This document shows positions 1 to 6,535 of a DNA stretch of 64,000 bases, piece by piece. Made by a program: the position numbers and the translations under genes. How positions within the stretch are numbered: position 1 is the stretch's first letter; each line of letters starts with the position of its first letter. The notes beneath the pieces are model-generated. The model did not search any database. It was not told where the DNA came from and saw only the letters and a program-made list of their open reading frames with translations. The DNA is taken from the NCBI RefSeq assembly GCF_009818105.1, contig NZ_CP046564.1, positions 3,844,001 through 3,908,000 on the forward strand. Reading direction: 5' to 3'. The stretch comes from Bacillus sp. N1-1. GTDB lineage: Bacteria > Bacillota > Bacilli > Bacillales > Guptibacillaceae.

Positions 1-848
1 GCAATCAAAATCAAATGAATGATAAACATCACAAGTAAGGCGAGATACGATGCGAGAACGAATTTTCCGAGTTCAAGAATACCGGCTACGTTCGTCTGAG
101 CCACCGTTGTTGCCATTAAGCCCATGATGCCAAAAGGCGTTAACCGAAGAACAAGCGTAACGATACGCATCACGATTGCATAAACGGCATTAACACCCTT
201 CGTGAAAACTGCCGCTTGCTCAGGATTTTTCCGTCGTACGCCAAGCGCTGCAATCCCTACGATTGCTGAGAAAATAACGACCGCAATCGTGGAGGTTGGA
301 CGAGCTCCAGTCATGTCTTCAAACGGATTAGCAGGAATGAAAGCAAGAATCTTATCTGGAGTACTCATATCCTTTACGCTACCAAGCGTTTCTTCAAGAT
401 AACTTCCTCGGTCCTGCTCTGCTTGCCCCGCTTCAATTTGCTCGGCATTCAAGTCAAAAATAAGCGAGCTTCCGACTCCAACGATTGCCGCAACCATTGC
501 AGTGGAGACAAGAATGCCAATGATCCAACCTGACATCTTTCCAAGCTCTGACGTCTTCTCAAGATTTGTAATCGATTGAATGATCGAAACCATAACGAGC
601 GGAATAACAATCATCATTAGCAAGCGAACATATCCGCTTCCTACAATGCTATACCAATCAGATGTTTGACTAACAATCTCTGAACTAGCACCAAACGCAA
701 TTTGTAAGTAAACCCCAAGCGCTACACCGAAACCTAATCCGGCAAAAACCCGCTTACTAAAAGATACATGCTTCTGCTGCATCTTAATTAAAACACCAAT
801 AAGAACAAGTAAAATAGCAATATTCACAATAACTAAAAATGTATCCAT
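1..848 (-). CDS. tcyP: L-cystine symporter TcyP, C-terminus cut by window edge
   Basis: Sodium/cation:dicarboxylate symporter family membrane protein that takes up L-cystine. I translated this from an ATG at 848-846; the frame stays open to base 1, so the C-terminal part lies outside the window. The N-terminus (MDTFLVIVNIAILLVLIGVL, then a KHVSFSKRVF segment) closely resembles Bacillus subtilis TcyP as I remember it. It is followed by GSGYVRLLMMIVIPLVMVSI, typical of the family's early membrane helices. The start has a GGGGGAATTC-type ribosome site. A promoter and an inverted repeat lie just upstream. In B. subtilis tcyP is repressed by CymR under good sulfur supply; whether that holds here is inference. 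It sits beside a methionine uptake operon, so the region has a sulfur theme. Confidence 0.9.
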   Translation of the reverse strand, partial: MDTFLVIVNIAILLVLIGVLIKMQQKHVSFSKRVFAGLGFGVALGVYLQIAFGASSEIVSQTSDWYSIVGSGYVRLLMMIVIPLVMVSIIQSITNLEKTSELGKMSGWIIGILVSTAMVAAIVGVGSSLIFDLNAEQIEAGQAEQDRGSYLEETLGSVKDMSTPDKILAFIPANPFEDMTGARPTSTIAVVIFSAIVGIAALGVRRKNPEQAAVFTKGVNAVYAIVMRIVTLVLRLTPFGIMGLMATTVAQTNVAGILELGKFVLASYLALLVMFIIHLILI

Positions 849-883
849 ACTGAATTCCCCCTCTTTATTATCATCTTTAGACC

Positions 884-907
884 AAACTTTATAATCCTTA
901 TAAGTTT
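884..907. promoter_or_regulatory. Inverted repeat in the tcyP leader, possible operator
   Basis: AAACTTTATAA and TTATAAGTTT face each other around TCC, with one bulged base, between the tcyP -10 and its start codon. The position suits a repressor of the sulfur-uptake gene, but I could not match it to a remembered CymR consensus. Confidence 0.35.
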
Positions 908-922
908 AGTCGGCATTAATCT

Positions 923-951
923 AAAATACTACCATATTGTGGCACTGTCAA
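923..951 (-). promoter_or_regulatory. Promoter of tcyP
   Basis: On the minus strand a perfect -35 TTGACA (951-946) is followed by a 17-base spacer and TATTTT (928-923), about 75 bases before the tcyP start codon. This is a SigA-type promoter. Confidence 0.55.
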
Positions 952-968
952 GCAGAAGCGTAGGAACA

Positions 969-998
969 GTGCCTGTCACTCCCCGTTATTTGTCGAAT
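969..998 (+). repeat. REP-like element, copy a
   Basis: Short form of the dispersed family: GTGCCTGTCAC, TCCCCG, then TTATTTGTCGAAT. It lies just upstream of the tcyP promoter. Confidence 0.8.
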
Positions 999-1121
999 GG
1001 GGAGAAGGCTGAGATAATCTCCTTCTTAAGGATGAGATAAAAACCGAACCGGTGGCCGGTTTATTTCATTTCGTTGCGGCGTAGAATGAAAGTAACAAAA
1101 GAAACGAAGGAGGTGCTTCTG

Positions 1122-1169
1122 ATGGAAAACATTTATGTGCTGGAACAAGAAATTATCAAACGACGCTAA
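1122..1169 (+). CDS. Possible 15-residue peptide
   Basis: ATG with an excellent ribosome site (GAAGGAGGTGCTTCTG before ATG) encodes MENIYVLEQEIIKRR and stops with TAA. A possible -10 TAGAAT lies at 1082-1087 and an inverted repeat AAACCG...CGGTTT at 1041-1062. It is followed 28 bases later by a second small ORF and then a terminator, so the three look like one short transcript. No family recognised. Confidence 0.35.
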   Translation: MENIYVLEQEIIKRR

Positions 1170-1197
1170 CATCTAAATCTTATAAGGAGGAATTTCT

Positions 1198-1317
1198 ATG
1201 ACAATCTTATTGCTTATCAAGAACGTCTTTAAAACAAACTCTCATGAGCAGCAGCACCTACGCGATCACCATAATCGGCACCTTGATCTGCTCGCAAGGT
1301 CCCCTTACCATAGCTAG
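1198..1317 (+). CDS. Possible 39-residue His-rich peptide
   Basis: ATG behind a TATAAGGAGG ribosome site. The product begins MTILLLIKNVF and continues with a polar tail that has six histidines, ending SPYHS. The stop codon touches the stem of an intrinsic terminator. Transcription would converge on the dehydrogenase gene at 1372-2469. It could be a regulatory leader that ends prematurely or a free small protein. I do not recognise it, and only the ribosome site and terminator support it. Confidence 0.35.
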   Translation: MTILLLIKNVFKTNSHEQQHLRDHHNRHLDLLARSPYHS

Positions 1318-1318
1318 C

Positions 1319-1353
1319 CCCCTGGATGTTGAACGCAGCCAGGGGACTTTTTC
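1319..1353 (+). terminator. Intrinsic terminator of the small-ORF transcript
   Basis: CCCCTGG (1319-1325) pairs with CCAGGGG (1339-1345), followed by ACTTTTTC. The T-run is only on the plus strand, so it ends the plus-strand transcript. Confidence 0.75.
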
Positions 1354-1371
1354 TTGCATTTTGGAATCAGC

Positions 1372-2469
1372 TCAGCTTAACGTCAGTTGCAAAGCTTCTA
1401 ATCCCAGGATCGCTTCAACGACATCACTTTTCGAAACAGGTGAAGCCGTTGGAAAGTGAATCGACTCTCCTTCTTTGGTCGCGTATTCAGCAATCACATC
1501 ACCGACGCCTTCCACATTTGCAGATGCAACCCCAAGTGACTCTAATGAGAGCGGCAAACCAATTTGCTCATAGAAAGAAAACAACCCTCTTACTTCTGCC
1601 CACTCTCCTTCTAGTACAAGCTGTACTAAAATACCGTACGCAACTTTTTCACCATGAAGAAAAGAATGTGCTTCCGCAACATGCGTTAACCCGTTATGAA
1701 TGGAGTGCGCTCCAGCAATTCGTCCATAGCGATCACCAAGCCCACCTACCATTCCTCCAGATAAAAGATTCGTTTCAATAACTCGAGTAAATGCATCGCT
1801 CAAATGACCTCTTTGCTGATCAAAAACCGCTTGTTCACCATCCTTCACAAGCACATCGCGGCAGCTTTTAGCAACCTCGTATGCTAATTGTACAGACAAA
1901 GGCGTAGAAGGTAGCCCTTCAATTAATGCTCTCGCTTCGTACCATTTGGCAAGCGTATCACCAATCCCTGCTCGTAAATAAGCGATTGGCGATTGCAAAA
2001 GAATTTCAGGCTCTACAAGAACAAGATATGTACTTCTTGGAAAAATAGTATACGTAATAAATTCGCCTTCATCTGAATATTTCACGCTAAGTGGCGTTGT
2101 CGCTGCACAAGTTGAAGCAAGTGTTGGCACGAGTGCTACATCTTTATTAACTTCGTGACCAACGGCTTTGGCAACATCGAGAACTTTTCCGCCCCCAACA
2201 CCTAAAATCAAATCAGCATCGTGAATGCTTGCTAATTCAGCTTGTCTTGCAATTTCTGTTTCAGAACATTCCCCACTGTACGTAGAGTACGCCGTATGAA
2301 AACCAGACAAATCCGGGAAGTATTCTTGAGCCGCTTCCCAAGAGTGATGCCCTGAAAGAATAAATACCTTCTCAAAACTTCCTTCCTGAAGTAGCCGCGG
2401 TAATTCTTGAAGCACGCCCGATCGACATTCATAGTGGCCAGGCGTTGCTCTTACTTGTATCGATTCCAT
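1372..2469 (-). CDS. Iron/zinc-type alcohol (2-hydroxy acid?) dehydrogenase
   Basis: 365-residue member of the group III, glycerol-dehydrogenase-like dehydrogenases, NAD(P)-dependent and cytoplasmic. Visible landmarks are the nucleotide-binding GVGGGKVLDVAK around residue 90, the metal ligand Asp in GIGDTLAKWYEA, and metal histidines in GAHSIHNGLTHV and LHGEKVAYG. It resembles GldA and also E. coli YbdH/HcxA, which acts on 2-oxo and 2-hydroxy acids; family placement is from memory. It starts 12 bases after the FMN oxidase gene and is the last gene of the SAM-riboswitch operon. A methionine-related keto or hydroxy acid is therefore a reasonable substrate, by inference. ATG with AGGAGGAATG upstream. 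Confidence 0.8.
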   Translation of the reverse strand: MESIQVRATPGHYECRSGVLQELPRLLQEGSFEKVFILSGHHSWEAAQEYFPDLSGFHTAYSTYSGECSETEIARQAELASIHDADLILGVGGGKVLDVAKAVGHEVNKDVALVPTLASTCAATTPLSVKYSDEGEFITYTIFPRSTYLVLVEPEILLQSPIAYLRAGIGDTLAKWYEARALIEGLPSTPLSVQLAYEVAKSCRDVLVKDGEQAVFDQQRGHLSDAFTRVIETNLLSGGMVGGLGDRYGRIAGAHSIHNGLTHVAEAHSFLHGEKVAYGILVQLVLEGEWAEVRGLFSFYEQIGLPLSLESLGVASANVEGVGDVIAEYATKEGESIHFPTASPVSKSDVVEAILGLEALQLTLS

Positions 2470-2481
2470 TTTTCATTCCTC

Positions 2482-3588
2482 CTAAGCTCGCTGAACCCAC
2501 TGTTCGTTTAGTTCTTTTAATGAAGAAACTCCCGCTAACGATAATGAGATAAAAAGATCTTCCTTAAGTTGCTTTAACACACGTTGCACCCCAACTTCTC
2601 CATCTACCGCGAGTCCATAAAGGTAGGGTCGGCCAACGAAGACAGCGTCAGCCCCAAGTGCAAGAGCCTTTACGATGTCAGCTCCACGTCTAATCCCACT
2701 ATCAAATAAGATGGTCAGCTCATCGCCGACTTCCTTTTTAATAGAAGAAAGGACATCAAGAGAGGCGATACAGCCATCTAGCTGACGGCCTCCATGATTA
2801 GAAACGACAATTCCTTCAATGCCAAAATCAGCAGCTGTCCGCGCATCTTCCGCACTCAATATTCCTTTTAAATAAATCGGCAACGTCGTAATACTTCTCA
2901 AATACGCAATGTCCTCCCAACAGAGAGAAGATTTATAGAAAATCTTTTTCATTTCATCTAAAAAGGAAGCATTCTCCGACCGACTCATTCGTTCGTTGAA
3001 CACGGCATCAGCTTCATAGTTTGCAATCCCCTTACCAAGAAGAAACGGAGAATAACGATTGGAGCGATCGCGCTCACGATAGCCAAGCATTGCCGTATCC
3101 ACCGTTATAACAATCGCAGTGTATCCTGCCGTCTCGGCTCGCTCTACCAAACTTTTAGCGATAGCAGGATCATTCGGATAGTACAGTTGAAACCATCTAA
3201 CACCATGAGTTTCAGATGCAATCTCTTCCATTGAATAAGAAGACACGGTGCTTGATACAAACGGGAGATTTTCTTTCGCGGCAGCCCGAGCTGACGCAAG
3301 CTCCCCCTCTCCATGAACAATCCCCTGCATCCCAATTGGTGCAAGTAGTATAGGTGTCGCAATTTCCGTTCCGTTCACCTTCACTTTTGTTGAAAGATGC
3401 GAGACATCTTTTAAAAAGCGAGGGACGATCTTCCACTGCTCAAACGTCTGTCGATTCGCCCGAAGCGTTTCCTCAGCTCCAGCGCCACTCTGCACATAAT
3501 CAAAAACGTCATTAGGTAATTTTCGTTTCGCCAATTCCTCCAGCTGCTCATACTGAACAGGAAAATTTGTATCAGCGATTGTTTCCAT
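2482..3588 (-). CDS. FMN-dependent L-2-hydroxyacid oxidase/dehydrogenase
   Basis: 368-residue TIM-barrel flavoenzyme of the lactate/glycolate oxidase family, oxidising L-2-hydroxy acids to 2-oxo acids. The family signature SNHGGRQLDG with the catalytic His-Gly-Gly-Arg is intact. Early FDYVQSGAGAEETLRAN and late FDSGIRRGADIVKALALGA (FMN phosphate site) fit the family. I chose ATG 3588 rather than the upstream TTG because AAGGAGG lies 9 bases before it. It begins 20 bases after metP, so it is co-transcribed with the methionine importer and downstream of the S-box. Unlike stand-alone lactate oxidases, its likely substrate is 2-hydroxy-4-methylthiobutanoate or a related acid; this is inference from context only. 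Confidence 0.85.
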   Translation of the reverse strand: METIADTNFPVQYEQLEELAKRKLPNDVFDYVQSGAGAEETLRANRQTFEQWKIVPRFLKDVSHLSTKVKVNGTEIATPILLAPIGMQGIVHGEGELASARAAAKENLPFVSSTVSSYSMEEIASETHGVRWFQLYYPNDPAIAKSLVERAETAGYTAIVITVDTAMLGYRERDRSNRYSPFLLGKGIANYEADAVFNERMSRSENASFLDEMKKIFYKSSLCWEDIAYLRSITTLPIYLKGILSAEDARTAADFGIEGIVVSNHGGRQLDGCIASLDVLSSIKKEVGDELTILFDSGIRRGADIVKALALGADAVFVGRPYLYGLAVDGEVGVQRVLKQLKEDLFISLSLAGVSSLKELNEQWVQRA

Positions 3589-3608
3589 GACATCCAACCT
3601 CCTTCCAC

Positions 3609-4283
3609 TTAATCTTTTTTCAAACGAGCGGAAAGAATGTTTCCAAACGACTGAAGTCCCTGAACAAGGACAATAAGCAGAAACACCGTCACGTACATCA
3701 CATCAACTTCATACCGCAAATGCCCATAGCGGTAAGCAAGGTCTCCAAGGCCACCTGCGCCAACAAGTCCAGCCATGGCCGTTGCCCCAATGAGTCCGAT
3801 GGTGGCAATCGTGAGCCCGAGCACAATCGAGGATCGCGATTCTCTGACAAGAACGTGCCAAATAATGTGTCGCGTTTTTACTCCCATCGCTTCATACGCT
3901 TCAACAACACCACGATCCACTTCTAGTAAAGCTGATTCCATCAGTCTCGCAATGTACGGAGCTGTAAAAACGACAAGCGGCACAATCACGCCTTTCACGC
4001 CGATTGTTGTGCCTGCGATTATTTTCGTAAAAGGTAAAATGAAAAAGAGTAGAATAATGAATGGAATCGATCTGATCACATTAATAACCGCATTTAGTAA
4101 GCGGAAAAGAACCTTGTTATCAAGTGCTTTTTCAGGTCGTGTTAAAACGAGTAGCACACCTAGCGGAAGCCCTATTAATACCGAGATCAGGAGGGAGATC
4201 CCAACCATCTGAAACGTTTCTATAATGGCACTCCAAATATCTGCTCCCCAAAGGTCGAGGAATTCCGAAACTTTAGCTGACAT
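3609..4283 (-). CDS. metP: Methionine ABC transporter permease
   Basis: 224-residue membrane permease of the MetI/MetP type, with five or so hydrophobic segments and the EAA-type loop VEAYEAMGVKTRHIIWHVLVRES. ATG 4283 is preferred: AGGAGGTGG lies 7 bases upstream and the gene overlaps metN by 11 bases, typical of translational coupling. An upstream in-frame start exists but lacks support. It works with MetN and the lipoprotein MetQ to import methionine or its analogues. Confidence 0.95.
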   Translation of the reverse strand: MSAKVSEFLDLWGADIWSAIIETFQMVGISLLISVLIGLPLGVLLVLTRPEKALDNKVLFRLLNAVINVIRSIPFIILLFFILPFTKIIAGTTIGVKGVIVPLVVFTAPYIARLMESALLEVDRGVVEAYEAMGVKTRHIIWHVLVRESRSSIVLGLTIATIGLIGATAMAGLVGAGGLGDLAYRYGHLRYEVDVMYVTVFLLIVLVQGLQSFGNILSARLKKD

Positions 4284-5307
4284 GTGCTTCCACCTCCTGA
4301 ACATATCCCTCGACGACAACGCCGCTTTCTTCTAAAAAGGCGACAGCTCGATCCGTTTCATCTGCATTACCTTCCAAATGAACGACAAGTCTGCCAAACG
4401 GCTGATCCTTTAGTTGCGTAATATTCCCGGCTAAAATTGACGGATACACGTCGAACTTTTTACTAACATGCGCAAGTGCCGGACTTCCGGAACGCTCGCC
4501 AATAAAGGAAAGGTTCACGATCTGACCGCTTTCTTTCAAACGGGTAACGAGCGACTCTGGAAGCTCATCTTGAAAGAGCGACTGTACAAACCGTTTTGCT
4601 GTGGATGTCTCGGGTTGACTAAAGATATCAACAACTCTGCCTTGCTCAATCACTTTTCCATTCTCCATCACAGCGACTTCATGACAAATTTTTTGCACCA
4701 CATTCATTTCATGCGTAATCAGTAAAATCGTAATACCAAAATCACGATTAATTTGTTCCAACAGCGCCAAAATGGACTCGGTCGTATCAGGGTCAAGCGC
4801 ACTTGTCGCCTCGTCACATAAAAGCACCTCAGGTTCATGAGCAAGCGCACGCGCAATCGCAACACGCTGCTTTTGACCACCTGAAAGCTGAGAAGGATAA
4901 GCATCGCGCTTATCCGCTAATCCAACGATACCTAAATATTTATCTACACGTGCTTCAATCTCTTTTTTACGAACACCTGTCAACTTCAATGGAATCGCAA
5001 TATTTTGGTGCACGGTCCCTGTTTTCAACAAATTAAAAGATTGGAAAATCATCCCGATTCGCTGTCTTGTTTTTTGGAGCTTTCCTGTAGACAAGGAGGT
5101 GAGCTCAATGTCATTAATATATACTTTTCCCTCAGTTGGTCTCTCCAGCAGATTCGCCATTCGAACGAGCGTACTTTTTCCAGCCCCACTATAGCCAATG
5201 ACGCCATAGATGCTTCCTTTTTCAACTTCGATCGAAACATCATCAACCGCATTAGTGATCTTGTCACCATTCTTATACGTTTTTGTTATATTTTCTAAAC
5301 GAATCAT
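4273..5307 (-). CDS. metN: Methionine ABC transporter ATPase
   Basis: 344-residue ATPase. Walker A GYSGAGKST is at residues 38-46; the signature LSGGQKQRVAIARAL and Walker B VLLCDEATSALD follow. The C-terminal ~90 residues form the NIL/ACT-like domain found in MetN, which senses methionine in characterised homologs. The longer reading from a TTG at 5334 is unlikely, because AAAGAGGAG is placed for the ATG at 5307. Lies 28 bases after metQ. Confidence 0.95.
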   Translation of the reverse strand: MIRLENITKTYKNGDKITNAVDDVSIEVEKGSIYGVIGYSGAGKSTLVRMANLLERPTEGKVYINDIELTSLSTGKLQKTRQRIGMIFQSFNLLKTGTVHQNIAIPLKLTGVRKKEIEARVDKYLGIVGLADKRDAYPSQLSGGQKQRVAIARALAHEPEVLLCDEATSALDPDTTESILALLEQINRDFGITILLITHEMNVVQKICHEVAVMENGKVIEQGRVVDIFSQPETSTAKRFVQSLFQDELPESLVTRLKESGQIVNLSFIGERSGSPALAHVSKKFDVYPSILAGNITQLKDQPFGRLVVHLEGNADETDRAVAFLEESGVVVEGYVQEVEAHVS

Positions 5308-5335
5308 CGCGCTCACTCCTCTTTGCTCTATCAAA

Positions 5336-6145
5336 TTACCAGGATGGGACTACGGACTCTGCAAATTCTTCTTGAACAAACTCTTTCACTTCATCCGTAT
5401 GATAATAGTCCACTAGTTTTTGAATACGTTCATCTTCTGTATTCTCTGTTTTCGTCGCGATAACATTTACCCACGGGGAATCATCGGACTCCATCTCTAG
5501 TGAATCTTCTTTCGGTACGCGTCCGCTTTCCATAGCGTAGTTTGTATTAATCGCCGCTATCGCAAGCTCTTCCAACTGTCTAGGAATTTGAGAAGCTTCT
5601 AATGGAATGAATTCTAGATTCAATGGATTTTTTTCAATATCCTTAATCGTTGCTTCTACTCCAACTCCTTCCTTTAATTCAATAAGGCCAGCTTTTTCAA
5701 AGAGCTGTAATGCTCTTGGCTCTCCAGTTGAATGGTTTGGTAAACCGACTTTATCTCCATCTTTCAATTCATCAAGGCTTTTGTATTGATCCGAATAAAT
5801 ACCCATCGGAAAATTAATCGTGGACGCAACTTTTTTAAGATCTAAGCCTCTTTCTTGTACAAAGTCATTTAAGTACGGTTCTGTTTGAAACACGTTTGCA
5901 TCAAGTTCACCTTCATCAAGCGCCGTGTTCGGCATCACGTAATCATTAAATGCGATCACTTCGATCTCAAATCCATCTTCCGCTGCCACTTCTTTTACTT
6001 TGTTCATCACATCTTCATGGGGACCTGCTGTTACGCCAACCTTAAGTGGACCATCTTCTTCAGAACCTCCAGACGCCTCGTTTCCTGAACAAGCTGCCAA
6101 AAAGACTAATAGTAGTGCACCTAGTAAATAAAATGATCTCTTCAT
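5336..6145 (-). CDS. metQ: Methionine-binding lipoprotein
   Basis: 269-residue NlpA/MetQ family substrate-binding lipoprotein, anchored outside the membrane. Signal sequence MKRSFYLLGALLLVFLAAC with the lipobox LAAC; mature region begins SGNEASGG. Conserved VGVTAGPHEDVMNKV, FNDYVMPNTALDEGELDANVFQ and LPNHSTGEPRALQLFEKAGLI are typical of MetQ. ATG 6145 with GGAGGAGATTCAAAG in front. First gene of the operon controlled by the upstream S-box. Confidence 0.95.
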   Translation of the reverse strand: MKRSFYLLGALLLVFLAACSGNEASGGSEEDGPLKVGVTAGPHEDVMNKVKEVAAEDGFEIEVIAFNDYVMPNTALDEGELDANVFQTEPYLNDFVQERGLDLKKVASTINFPMGIYSDQYKSLDELKDGDKVGLPNHSTGEPRALQLFEKAGLIELKEGVGVEATIKDIEKNPLNLEFIPLEASQIPRQLEELAIAAINTNYAMESGRVPKEDSLEMESDDSPWVNVIATKTENTEDERIQKLVDYYHTDEVKEFVQEEFAESVVPSW

Positions 6146-6243
6146 CTTTGAATCTCCTCCTGAAATATGTAGTAATGTAAAGCGTTCTAGCACTAAAACT
6201 TAAAAGCACAAAAGCTCCTTTATCTGTTAAAATCCCACCCAAT

Positions 6244-6425
6244 AAAAAAACTCCCTCTGTAAAGTACAGAGAGAGTTGAGTGATTTCGGATAACAAATCA
6301 GCCGTGCTTGAACTCCCTCTCATCTTTCAAACGATTGCTCGTTTGCTGGAATTAGCACCTTTCTCACGAACTGAGATGGTTGCCGGGCGTCATAGGGCCA
6401 GTCCCTCTGCCACTCTTGATAAGAG
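6244..6425 (-). ncRNA. SAM-I (S-box) riboswitch with terminator
   Basis: On the minus strand P1 is formed by CTCTTATC (6425-6418) and GATGAGAG (6324-6317). Between them are the S-box hallmarks GAGGGACTGGCCC, CGCCCGGCAACC and GGTGCTAATTCC. The expression platform ends in a hairpin AACTCCCTCTGTA/TACAGAGAGAGTT and a run of seven U (6250-6244). By established S-box behaviour, SAM stabilises the aptamer and causes termination, so metQ-metN-metP and the two dehydrogenase genes are expressed when SAM is low. Confidence 0.97.
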
Positions 6426-6453
6426 TTTTCAATATTATTTAACTATTTTTAAT

Positions 6454-6482
6454 AGTATAGTACCTTTTGCGAAATGCGTCAA
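6454..6482 (-). promoter_or_regulatory. Promoter of the S-box operon
   Basis: Minus strand TTGACG (6482-6477), 17-base spacer, TATACT (6459-6454), placing the start of transcription a few bases before or at the riboswitch leader. Confidence 0.75.
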
Positions 6483-6505
6483 GGGACTCTCAAGAAAAAA
6501 CGCGA

Positions 6506-6535
6506 GTGCCTGTCACTCCCCGGTATTTGTCGAAT
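6506..6535 (+). repeat. REP-like element, copy b, at the peptidase stop codon
   Basis: GTGCCTGTCACT, CCCCG, GTATTTGTCGAAT. Read on the minus strand it encodes the last residues of the S9 peptidase (DSTNTGE) and supplies its TGA. It is flanked by the inverted pair CGCGA/TCGCG. Confidence 0.85.

Noticed and set aside
884..907. T-box leader upstream of tcyP
   Set aside because: The leader is too short and lacks a specifier loop and the T-box sequence; only a small inverted repeat is seen.
1326..1781. Plus-strand 151-residue ORF
   Set aside because: It lies antisense to the well-supported dehydrogenase gene and has no ribosome site or family resemblance.
6244..6425. T-box or purine riboswitch
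   Set aside because: The CGCCCGGCAACC, GGTGCTAATTCC and GATGAGAG elements are specific for SAM-I.
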